DNA from: Candidatus Nanohalarchaeota archaeon
GTDB lineage: Archaea > EX4484-52
Direction of reading: 5' to 3'
Assembly (NCBI GenBank): GCA_030632385.1
Contig: DAOVUW010000016.1
Location: forward strand, 1-13,473
Length of the DNA: 13,473 nt
In this document: in pieces, positions 6,014 to 11,842 of the stretch
Numbering within the stretch: position 1 is the first letter of the stretch
Layout: each line of letters opens with the position of its first letter
The notes under the pieces: model-generated
What the model was told of the DNA's origin: nothing
Databases searched by the model: none
Seen by the model: only the letters and a program-made list of their open reading frames with translations
Position numbers and translations under genes: made by a program

Positions 6014-6496
6014 ATGATACTAAAAAAATTAAAATACACTTTGGACGAAACATTATTTGTTTGTAAGGTATTGAAACGACTCGACGCTGGTAAATTAAAT
6101 ACTCTTGATGAAAGAATCAAGAATCAAAAAATCCAGTATTTGGCACAGTTGTTTAAAATTTCTCCAGTTTATAATTTCAATTTATATGTCAGAGGTCCTT
6201 ATTCACCAGAATTAACAGACAATCTTTATCATGTGCATATAATGGACATAAACATACCTCAAGGTAAATTTGTTTTAGATGAATTAGAAGAAAAGTTTTT
6301 GAAATTAAAAAAATTTATTGAAGACAAAAATATAAGAGAATTAGAACTTCTAACAACATTACACTGGCTAATTAAAGTTGCGGATTTTTCAAAAAATGAT
6401 GCAAAAACAAAATTAAATGAATTGAAAAATCCAACTCCGAAAGAAATAAAAGAAACATTTAATTATTTTGAAGTATTATGCAAGCAAATAAATTAA
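6014..6496 (+). CDS. Panacea/YwgA-like protein, putative antitoxin-type regulator
   Basis: This 160-residue soluble protein has a helical start, then 'IQYLAQLFKI' (39-49) and 'YNFNLYVRGPYSPELTDNLY' (53-72). The combination of a 'K/Q-YL-Q' helix with a 'GPYSPEL' turn resembles the YwgA/SocA-Panacea (DUF4065) group, seen with toxins and in mobile elements as antitoxin or chaperone-like partners. The remainder is helix-rich, with 'PTPKEIKETFNYFEVL' at the C-terminus. Assignment to the group is by pattern, not by alignment. It leads a three-gene array, overlapping the next gene by 19 bases, with a PIN-domain gene third. Partnering a PIN toxin would fit the known promiscuity of Panacea domains, but this is inferred. 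Confidence 0.55.
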   Translation: MILKKLKYTLDETLFVCKVLKRLDAGKLNTLDERIKNQKIQYLAQLFKISPVYNFNLYVRGPYSPELTDNLYHVHIMDINIPQGKFVLDELEEKFLKLKKFIEDKNIRELELLTTLHWLIKVADFSKNDAKTKLNELKNPTPKEIKETFNYFEVLCKQIN

Positions 6497-6711
6497 TAGA
6501 AATAACTGAAAAAGAGGCAAATAAGTTTAATGAAGCGAATAAGGAAATAATAAAATCTGTGTTAGCAGATAAAGAAATTGTAATTAAAATTAAAAAAAAA
6601 ACAATTAAAAAAATAGATGACCCTTTGGACTTAGAAATACTTTTAAACAAATGTGAAAGAAGTGGTGTTTTTGAGAAGAAATCTTATGAGAAAAAAGAAC
6701 AAGAAATTTAA
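6478..6711 (+). CDS. Small charged protein, possible antitoxin of the PIN protein
   Basis: This 77-residue protein is rich in Lys and Glu, with no family recognised. An N-terminal helix-forming half (1-32, 'EKEANKFNEANKEIIKSVL') is followed by an alternating strand-like 'EIVIKIKKKTIKKI', then 'DDPLDLEILLNKCERSGVFE'. It overlaps the upstream gene by 19 bases and the PIN gene by 26-59 bases depending on the latter's start, which is typical of coupled toxin-antitoxin units where the small antitoxin precedes the toxin. The overlap on both sides is the main reason to accept it as a gene. Confidence 0.55.
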   Translation: MQANKLIEITEKEANKFNEANKEIIKSVLADKEIVIKIKKKTIKKIDDPLDLEILLNKCERSGVFEKKSYEKKEQEI

Positions 6712-7165
6712 TTCTAAAAATAACAACAAATGCAAATGGTATTATGATGCTTGTGCTTTGGATAAAAAGGTAGATATATATAATAAAATATATAGTTGCA
6801 AAAAAAGAAATACAATTAGTTTGACTAGTGCTTTGAGTATTGGAGAAGCTTATAAAAACTGTTATTATAAAGGAAATGACCAAGTTAATGATTTTGTTAG
6901 TTTAATTAATAAAATGAGTTCAAAATATGGATTAGAAATTGTAAGCAATAAGGATATAGATAAACAATTTACTAAAATCAGAGAAAAATTTGATCATCTC
7001 AGCATTACTGACGCCATTCATTTTGCAACAGCAATAAGGCATGAATGCGAAATATTGGTTTCAATAGATAATGATTTTACAGGATTAAATAAAAAAGATG
7101 TGGAAGGAGTTGCAAAAGAGTTAGGATTAAAAAAATTTAGTATTCTTGATTTGAATAAAAAATGA
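6686..7165 (+). CDS. PIN-domain (VapC-like) putative RNase toxin
   Basis: Started at ATG 6686 it has 159 residues; a GTG at 6653 would add 11 residues. A basic, Asn/Lys-rich lead (1-17) precedes the PIN domain: 'WYYDACALD' (Asp21 in the first strand), 'SALSIGEAYK' (Glu54), 'LSITDAIHFATAIRH' (Asp109) and 'LVSIDNDFTG' (Asp128/130). These give the acidic quartet expected of metal-dependent PIN ribonucleases, which in VapBC systems cut tRNA or rRNA. 'LSITDAIHFATA' is the most telling stretch. The product would be cytosolic. It is third in the overlapping array and its stop overlaps the ATG of the short ORF at 7162. Toxin activity is inferred from the family and the context. Confidence 0.75.
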   Translation: MRKKNKKFNSKNNNKCKWYYDACALDKKVDIYNKIYSCKKRNTISLTSALSIGEAYKNCYYKGNDQVNDFVSLINKMSSKYGLEIVSNKDIDKQFTKIREKFDHLSITDAIHFATAIRHECEILVSIDNDFTGLNKKDVEGVAKELGLKKFSILDLNKK

Positions 7166-7329
7166 TTGAAAAGTGCAATCCTAAAAATAAAATCCTGATT
7201 TGTTTTGTCGGCAGATTGCTCCAAGTAAAAGGCGTAAAATATCTTATTCAGGCAGCAAAGAGGATTGATAAAGAAATACAGGAAAAAATAAAAAAACAAT
7301 ATCTGTCAAAAAAAACAAGGAAAATATGA
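7162..7329 (+). pseudogene. GT4 glycosyltransferase scrap in a 55-codon ORF
   Basis: The ORF begins with ATG at 7162, overlapping the PIN stop, and its TGA at 7327-7329 overlaps the ATG of the Nudix gene. Residues 9-34 include 'ILICFVGRLLQVKGVKYLI' followed by 'QAAKRI', which closely matches the conserved start of the C-terminal Rossmann domain of GT4-type glycosyltransferases (pattern 'VGRL...KGV.YLI.A'). A full enzyme has about 350-400 residues, so everything else is missing. The tail (35-55) is Lys-rich and does not continue the family pattern. It is probably a deletion remnant. The ATGA overlaps at both ends leave open that it is still translated. Confidence 0.6.
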
Positions 7330-7934
7330 TAAATAACACTATTCCAAAACCAATAGACAAGCCTCAAATAAAATATTCAGGACTCATGATAGAGATTCTA
7401 CATCAAAAAATGCAGATTGGCGATAAGATAAAGATATTTGAAAGAGCGCGAAGATCTCCGGGTGTAAGAGTTATGATTGTGAAAAATAATTCCATGCTTA
7501 TTACAAAAGAATATAGGACTGAAATTCATGACTGGGACTTTCGTCTTCCGGGAGGGAAGGTTTTTGATTCTCTCCAAGAATATAAATTTGCTCTTACAAC
7601 TGAAAAAAATATGCTACTTCTTGCTCTTGAAGCGGCAAAAAAAGAAGTTGATGAAGAGACAGGACTTATTGTGGATAATATTAATCACTTTGCAACATCC
7701 AATACAGGAGGACCAACCGTTGAATGGGATATGTTTTATTTTGTAGCAGATAGGTTTCACAAAAGCCATGACGGACAGAAACTTGAGTTAGGCGAAAACA
7801 TTGTATGCATGTGGATGGATTTTGAAGAAGTTAAAAAAATATGCCTAAATGGTTCTATACGGGAAGAGCGGACTGTTGCAAACATTTTAAAATATCTTTT
7901 CCAATATATTTATAAAGATAAAACAAACTTATAG
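7326..7934 (+). CDS. Nudix hydrolase, ADP-ribose pyrophosphatase-like
   Basis: This cytosolic 202-residue Nudix protein would hydrolyse a nucleoside diphosphate linked to another moiety. 'GVRVMIVKNNSMLITKEYR' (46-64) and 'WDFRLPGGKV' (70-79) are the entry strands typical of ADP-ribose/ADP-sugar pyrophosphatases (compare 'WE.PGG'). The Nudix box ends with 'AAKKEVDEETGL' (103-114), where the usual Arg of REUXEE is Lys106. Between the GG at 76-77 and this helix lie about 15 more residues than the canonical GX5EX7REUXEEXGU spacing, an insertion in the Nudix loop. The metal-binding Glu residues are kept. Substrate is unproven. Translation is probably coupled to the short ORF upstream (ATGA). Confidence 0.8.
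   Translation: MINNTIPKPIDKPQIKYSGLMIEILHQKMQIGDKIKIFERARRSPGVRVMIVKNNSMLITKEYRTEIHDWDFRLPGGKVFDSLQEYKFALTTEKNMLLLALEAAKKEVDEETGLIVDNINHFATSNTGGPTVEWDMFYFVADRFHKSHDGQKLELGENIVCMWMDFEEVKKICLNGSIREERTVANILKYLFQYIYKDKTNL
7909..7916 (+). promoter_or_regulatory. TATA box of the initiator tRNA gene, inside the Nudix 3' end
   Basis: TTTATAAA is centred about 28 bases before the first base of the tRNA at 7941, the standard archaeal TATA spacing for a tRNA transcript. It is embedded in the last codons of the Nudix gene. Confidence 0.5.
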
Positions 7935-7940
7935 AATTAT

Positions 7941-8015
7941 AGCGAGGTAGAGCAGTTTGGAGTGCTCGTTGGGCTCATAACCCAAAGGTCGTAAGTTCGA
8001 GTCTTACCCTCGCTA
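7941..8015 (+). tRNA. Initiator tRNA-Met (CAU)
   Basis: The 75-base gene folds into a full cloverleaf: acceptor AGCGAGG (7941-7947) with CCTCGCT (8008-8014) and discriminator A8015; D stem GAGC/GCTC (7950-7953, 7964-7967); anticodon stem TTGGG/CCCAA with loop CTCATAA and anticodon CAT at 7976-7978; variable AGGTC; T stem GTAAG/CTTAC with loop TTCGAGT. The first pair is A1:U72 and three G:C pairs close the anticodon loop, both marks of the archaeal initiator rather than elongator Met or CAU-Ile tRNA. No CCA is encoded and no intron is present. Confidence 0.95.
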
Positions 8016-8053
8016 TTATAAATTACTTTTAAATCCACAAACAAAAACATAAC

Positions 8054-8087
8054 TTTTTAATATATAAATATCTCAATATATCAATAT
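8054..8087 (+). promoter_or_regulatory. Promoter and possible operator of the first ArsR operon
   Basis: An AT-rich TATA-like stretch at 8054-8068 (TTTTTAATATATAAA) lies about 22-28 bases before the ATG at 8086. It is followed by a direct repeat TCAATAT-A-TCAATAT at 8073-8087 that runs into the start codon. A regulator bound there would block initiation of its own leaderless transcript. The repeat is short and direct rather than inverted, so operator function is tentative. Confidence 0.35.
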
Positions 8088-8376
8088 GAAAGAAATTATT
8101 AAAATTATGAAAGCTCTGTCTGATGAAACACGATTAAAGATAATTGAATTTCTTATGGATGGACCAGATTGTGTATGCTCAATAACTCCGCATACACAAA
8201 GAAAACAATCAACAGTATCTATTCAATTAGGCAAACTGGAGAATGCAGGAATTTTAGAATCAAAAAGAAAAGGCAGACGAATTTACTATAAAATTAAGGA
8301 TCCCCGGGTTATTGATATTTTAAAAATAATGAAGTTTAAAAAATGTTGTTTATGTGATATTAATGAAGACAAATAG
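8086..8376 (+). CDS. ArsR-family regulator with CVC motif and C-terminal Cys cluster
   Basis: This 96-residue winged-helix protein begins 'IMKALSDETRLKIIEFLMDG', the standard ArsR/SmtB start, followed by 'PDCVCSI' (Cys29, Cys31) at the site where As(III)-sensing ArsR proteins carry ELCVC, then the recognition helix 'QSTVSIQLGKLENAGIL' and the wing 'SKRKGRRIYYKI'. The end adds 'KKCCLCD' (Cys87, 88, 90), giving a possible third thiolate ligand or a redox switch. Such proteins repress their own operon until metal(loid) or oxidant binds. The gene leads the redox operon and overlaps the Trx-CcdA gene by 14 bases, so it is probably autoregulated. The inducer cannot be read from sequence. Confidence 0.9.
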   Translation: MKEIIKIMKALSDETRLKIIEFLMDGPDCVCSITPHTQRKQSTVSIQLGKLENAGILESKRKGRRIYYKIKDPRVIDILKIMKFKKCCLCDINEDK

Positions 8377-9550
8377 TTTTTTTTTAGGATATTGCATTGC
8401 ATTGTTGCTTCTGTCTTTTTGGAATCCTATAACAGCAAATACAAATAACAATGTATGCACCATAGAATTACCTTGCGATGATGAAAGTGTTATTTCTGAT
8501 CCAATCATAACATCTGGTTCAGAAGAGGATGGTATTTGCATATATTATTTCTATGGATTAAATTGCCCCAAGTGCGCAATAATAAAACCCCTGCTTGAAG
8601 AACTCTCTGAAAAATATCCTGAAGTTGCAATTAAACCATTTGAAATTTATTTTGACAATGAAAATCAAAAATTGTTTAATGATTTCATCACAAGATACAA
8701 TATTAAATATACTGGTATTCCAGCAGTTTTTATAGGCGAACGGGCTTTTATTGGAGAGACTGCAATCAAGGAAAATTTAGAAAACAGCATCGTTTATTTT
8801 ATCCAAAATAAACCGATTTGCCCGGAAACATATAATAAGAAAGAAGCAACACCTCACGACATATCTCCGCCATATAATGTTGAATTAACTTTGCCTGCTG
8901 TTGTATCTGCTGCATTAATCGACAGCATAAATCCCTGCGCATTTTCTGTATTGATTTTCCTTTTGGTCTATTTAATGTCGCTGGGTGCAAAAAGAAGAAT
9001 ATTAAAAGTTGGTTTGACTTACATTTTTGTTGTTTTTCTGGTATATTTCTTTTCCGGTCTGGGCTTGTTTGTTGTTGTGCAAACATTGAATATGACAAGA
9101 ATTGTATATATTGTTGCAGCAGTAATTGCAATTCTTGCAGGTCTGGTAAATGTAAAAGATTTTTTTTGGTACGGCAAAGGATTTAGTTTAGAGATTCCCA
9201 AATCCAAAAGACCTTTGCTTAAAAAATATGTAAGCCAGGCAACAATTCCTGCTGCAATTATTTTAGGAATTCTTGTAAGTATGTTTGAGTTACCATGCAC
9301 AGGCGGAATTTATCTGGCAATTTTGGGTTTGCTCAGCAGCAAAATGACAATGATGGAAGGAATTCCTTATCTTTTGCTCTACAACATAATATTTGTCTTG
9401 CCATTAGTATTTATTTTATTACTGGTCTATAAAGGCATACCTCCGGAAAAAGTAGAAAAATGGAGATTAAAGGAAAAAAAGCACATGAAATTGGCAATGG
9501 GTTTGGCAATGATTGCCTTGGGCATAATAATGCTGCTGGGGTGGATATAA
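8363..9550 (+). CDS. Thioredoxin-CcdA fusion, transmembrane thiol-reductant transporter
   Basis: This two-part protein of 395 residues uses ATG 8363 (a GTG at 8354 is possible but adds only three residues). Residues 1-25 are a signal or anchor segment. Residues about 55-150 form a thioredoxin-like domain with 'GLNCPKCAII' (CPKC at 68-71) and a cis-Pro 'TGIPAVFIG' (Pro120). Extra Cys residues lie at 32, 38 and 153. From about 175 to the end there are around six TM helices of the CcdA/DsbD family with its two essential cysteines in 'INPCAFSVLIF' (Cys192) and 'ELPCTGGIYLA' (Cys312). In DsbD/CcdA, electrons from cytosolic thioredoxin pass across the membrane to an outer thioredoxin-fold partner; here that partner is built in at the N-terminus. 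It lies between the ArsR gene and the Fe-S/FAD genes, directly abutting the next ATG. Confidence 0.85.
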   Translation: MKTNSFFLGYCIALLLLSFWNPITANTNNNVCTIELPCDDESVISDPIITSGSEEDGICIYYFYGLNCPKCAIIKPLLEELSEKYPEVAIKPFEIYFDNENQKLFNDFITRYNIKYTGIPAVFIGERAFIGETAIKENLENSIVYFIQNKPICPETYNKKEATPHDISPPYNVELTLPAVVSAALIDSINPCAFSVLIFLLVYLMSLGAKRRILKVGLTYIFVVFLVYFFSGLGLFVVVQTLNMTRIVYIVAAVIAILAGLVNVKDFFWYGKGFSLEIPKSKRPLLKKYVSQATIPAAIILGILVSMFELPCTGGIYLAILGLLSSKMTMMEGIPYLLLYNIIFVLPLVFILLLVYKGIPPEKVEKWRLKEKKHMKLAMGLAMIALGIIMLLGWI

Positions 9551-10258
9551 ATGAATCTACTGAATAAAATTTTTGGTGGGAATATATTGTATTATCCTGG
9601 TTGCCTTACAAAATTTGTAGCAGTTGATTTGCAGGACAATTATATGAAAATTTTGACAAAAATAGGGATTGATTTTATTGTTTTAAAAGATTTAGAAGTT
9701 TGCTGTGGAAGTCCTGTTTTAAATGCAGGGTATGAAAAAGAAGCCAAAGAATTGGCTCAAAAAAACTTTAAGATTTTCAAGGAACATTCAGTTAAAAAAA
9801 TAATCACTTCATGTCCTGCCTGCTACAAAACATTTTCAAAGGAATATCCTTTATTGGTAAAGGAATGGGATATTGAAGCAGAGCACATAACTCAAACTAT
9901 TTTTAAGGCGATGAAAAAAGATAAATATCCATTGAAAAAATTAGACATCAAAATAAATTATCATGACCCTTGTCACTTGGGGCGAGCATGCAATATATAT
10001 GATGAACCAAGAGATATTTTAGAAAAAAGCGGATGCAAAGTTGTAGAGATGGCAGACACAAAAGAAAGAAGTCTTTGTTGCGGTGGAGGTGGAGGCTTGA
10101 GAAGCAATAATGAATCTCTTGCAAAACGAATTGCGAAACTACGACTCAGGCAATGCAAAACAGGAACTCTTGTTACAACCTGTCCTTTGTGTTATCTACA
10201 ATTAAAGGAAAATGCAGAAAACAAAAAAGTTCTTGAATTAAGCGAGGTTCTTTTATGA
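9551..10258 (+). CDS. CCG-domain Fe-S protein (HdrB/HdrD/GlcF C-terminal type)
   Basis: The 235 residues hold two complete cysteine-rich CCG modules: Cys18 in 'YYPGCLTKF', Cys51-Cys52 in 'EVCCGSPV', Cys88/91 in 'SCPACYKTF'; then Cys141 in 'HDPCHLGRACN', Cys176-177 in 'LCCGGGGGLR' and Cys211/214 in 'CPLCYLQLK'. In heterodisulfide reductase such modules bind unusual [4Fe-4S] clusters that cleave disulfides; in glycolate/lactate dehydrogenases they form the second half of GlcF/LldE. The N-terminal ferredoxin domain normally fused in GlcF or HdrD is absent and encoded separately at 11429. The start abuts the CcdA stop without a gap and the stop overlaps the FAD oxidase start (ATGA), implying tight coupling. 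It is probably a cytoplasmic subunit. Confidence 0.9.
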   Translation: MNLLNKIFGGNILYYPGCLTKFVAVDLQDNYMKILTKIGIDFIVLKDLEVCCGSPVLNAGYEKEAKELAQKNFKIFKEHSVKKIITSCPACYKTFSKEYPLLVKEWDIEAEHITQTIFKAMKKDKYPLKKLDIKINYHDPCHLGRACNIYDEPRDILEKSGCKVVEMADTKERSLCCGGGGGLRSNNESLAKRIAKLRLRQCKTGTLVTTCPLCYLQLKENAENKKVLELSEVLL

Positions 10259-11436
10259 GCGATATTATCAAAAATCTTGAAGAAATATTTGGCACAGAAA
10301 ATGTTTCTGTATCTGAAGTAGATAAATTGATGTATTCTTTTGATGCTTCGCAAAGAGAAGGCAAGACACAGGTTGTTGTCTGGCCAAAAAATGCTTTGCA
10401 AATACAGGAATTAATAAAATATGCATTGAATGCAAACTTGGATATTGTACCAAGAGGTGGAGGCACAGGACTTGTTGGAGGTTGTGTACCCAATAATTCT
10501 ATTGTAGTGGATGTATCAAAAATGAATAAAATCGAAAATATTAATTTAAAGGAAAAAGAAGTCTTAGTTCAGGCAGGTCTTGTTATTAAAGATTTAAATG
10601 ATGAATTAAAGGAGCATAATTTATTTTTTCCGATCATCCCTTCAAGTCACAAGATTTGCCAGATTGGAGGAATTATTGCGACCAATGCAGCAGGAATAAG
10701 AGCCATTCACTACGGAAAAACAGATAAATGGATAAAAGAAATTCAAATAATCAATGGCAATGGCGATAATTTGACAATAAAAGACCCAACAGAAATATGC
10801 GGATCTGAAGGCATCTTGGGAATAATAATAGGCGCTAAATTAAAATTGACAGATATTCTTGAAAAAAGAACATTGACTGTAAAAACTTTTGATGACATTG
10901 ATAGATTATGCGAATCTGTCGAAAAAGTCGCAGGCAATAAAAATATCACAGCAATTGAATTCTTCGGAAAGCATACTGCCGAAATTGCAGATATAAAATC
11001 ACAGTATCACTTATTTATAGAATACAACAATGATGATGGAGAAATAAAAGAAATCAACAAAATTAATGAATTATTGAATCTTCGCAAGGGACTCGGTCCT
11101 TTGATTGGCTCAAAAAAATACACAGTTGTTGAAGATCCAAAAATACCAATGAATAAATTACCTGATTTCTTAAGATGGCTTGAGGAAAATAAAATTCCTG
11201 TTTTTGGTCATATTGGCATCGGAATTTTTCATCCAAGATTCAAACCAGATCAAGATAAATTGATTATTGAAATGTTTGAATTAGTCAAAAAATTAGGTGG
11301 CTGTGTTTCAGGTGAACATGGCATTGGATTGGCAAAAAAAAAAAATATTAATAGCAAAGCAATTGAAAGATTTAAAATCCTGAAGAAAAAATACGATCCA
11401 AAAAATATATTCAACAGAGGTAAAATATATGACTGA
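10255..11436 (+). CDS. GlcD-type FAD-linked oxidase (2-hydroxyacid dehydrogenase subunit)
   Basis: This flavoprotein of 393 residues belongs to the VAO/PCMH superfamily. The FAD domain shows 'PRGGGTGLVGG' (66-76), 'IGGIIATNAAG' (137-147) and 'GSEGILGIIIG' (183-193). The C-terminal cap ends with 'GHIGIGIFHPRF', 'GCVSGEHGIGLAKKK' and 'KKYDPKNIFNRGKIY', the family finish. It is shorter than the usual ~460 residues, mostly in the cap. The usual Asp of the 'H.GDGN.H' segment is replaced (HIGIGIFH), so substrate preference may differ from classical D-lactate or glycolate. It sits between the two halves of a split GlcF-like protein, so a three-subunit complex passing electrons from FAD to Fe-S clusters is likely. 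Substrate is unproven. Confidence 0.85.
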   Translation: MSDIIKNLEEIFGTENVSVSEVDKLMYSFDASQREGKTQVVVWPKNALQIQELIKYALNANLDIVPRGGGTGLVGGCVPNNSIVVDVSKMNKIENINLKEKEVLVQAGLVIKDLNDELKEHNLFFPIIPSSHKICQIGGIIATNAAGIRAIHYGKTDKWIKEIQIINGNGDNLTIKDPTEICGSEGILGIIIGAKLKLTDILEKRTLTVKTFDDIDRLCESVEKVAGNKNITAIEFFGKHTAEIADIKSQYHLFIEYNNDDGEIKEINKINELLNLRKGLGPLIGSKKYTVVEDPKIPMNKLPDFLRWLEENKIPVFGHIGIGIFHPRFKPDQDKLIIEMFELVKKLGGCVSGEHGIGLAKKKNINSKAIERFKILKKKYDPKNIFNRGKIYD

Positions 11437-11770
11437 TATTGAAAAATGCACATTATGTGGACTTTGCAAGGCAAACTGTCCCATATATAAAGTGTTGCTT
11501 GAAGAAAAATATTCTCCCAGAGGAAAGGCGATGCTTATCAAAAAAGAGATTCTCTCTACTACATTTTACGACTGTACGCTATGTGGCGCATGTGAAGTAG
11601 AATGTCCTGTAGATATTAATATCGACATTAGAAAGATGCGAAACAAGCTCGTGGAAAAAGGAATGGAAACTCCTGCCAATAAGAAAATGATTGAAAATGT
11701 AAGAAAATACGGCAATCCTTTTGGTAAAATAGAAAAAGGAAAAATACCAAAAGAACTGTATTGTTGTTGA
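11429..11770 (+). CDS. Two-cluster [4Fe-4S] ferredoxin-like subunit (GlcF N-terminal half)
   Basis: This 113-residue protein has 'CTLCGLCKANCP' (Cys7, 10, 13, 17) and 'CTLCGACEVECP' (Cys49, 52, 55, 59), each ending in a CP that binds a [4Fe-4S] cluster. Between them lies 'YSPRGKAMLIK', characteristic of the N-terminal part of GlcF/GlpC-type proteins. It thus looks like the detached front half of a GlcF whose CCG half is the gene at 9551. The protein ends in Cys-Cys, which is unusual. It overlaps the FAD oxidase gene by eight bases and is preceded by GAGGT at 11417-11421, a reasonable Shine-Dalgarno. It probably shuttles electrons from the flavin to the CCG clusters. Confidence 0.9.
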   Translation: MTDIEKCTLCGLCKANCPIYKVLLEEKYSPRGKAMLIKKEILSTTFYDCTLCGACEVECPVDINIDIRKMRNKLVEKGMETPANKKMIENVRKYGNPFGKIEKGKIPKELYCC

Positions 11771-11779
11771 GTGGACAAA

Positions 11780-11796
11780 TTTCTTTTTTTCTATTT
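11780..11796 (+). terminator. T-rich terminator of the first ArsR operon
   Basis: A pyrimidine tract of T runs (five or more T interrupted by C and A) starts about 10 bases after the ferredoxin stop and ends before the promoter of the second ArsR gene. Such tracts are enough for archaeal RNA polymerase termination. There is no clear stem before it. Confidence 0.45.
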
Positions 11797-11807
11797 ATGA
11801 CAATATG

Positions 11808-11818
11808 TTTTTAATATT
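11808..11818 (+). promoter_or_regulatory. TATA-like box of the second ArsR operon
   Basis: TTTTTAATATT is centred about 27 bases before the ATG at 11840, predicting a leaderless arsR transcript and an operon separate from the preceding one. Confidence 0.45.
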
Positions 11819-11820
11819 AA

Positions 11821-11842
11821 CATATCATTATACGTTGATATG
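11821..11842 (+). promoter_or_regulatory. Likely ArsR operator: perfect 7-bp inverted repeat over the start codon
   Basis: CATATCA (11821-11827) and TGATATG (11836-11842) are perfect inverted copies with an 8-base centre. The right arm contains the ATG of the ArsR gene, and the TATA-like box ends three bases before the left arm. A dimeric winged-helix repressor here would cover the predicted transcription start and repress its own operon. Operator identity is inferred from symmetry and position. Confidence 0.5.

Noticed and set aside
6653..6685. GTG start for the PIN gene
   Set aside because: The added 11 residues lie within the preceding small gene and add no PIN feature; ATG 6686 was preferred, though the GTG cannot be excluded.
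7941..8015. Reading the CAU tRNA as elongator Met or tRNA-Ile2
   Set aside because: A1:U72 and three consecutive G:C pairs closing the anticodon loop are initiator features.
7941..8015. tRNA as the attachment site of an integrated element
   Set aside because: No integrase gene and no duplicated tRNA 3' end were seen in the window.
8799..9131. A 110-codon minus-strand open frame
   Set aside because: It is antisense to the Trx-CcdA fusion; Gln- and Lys-rich with no recognisable domain.
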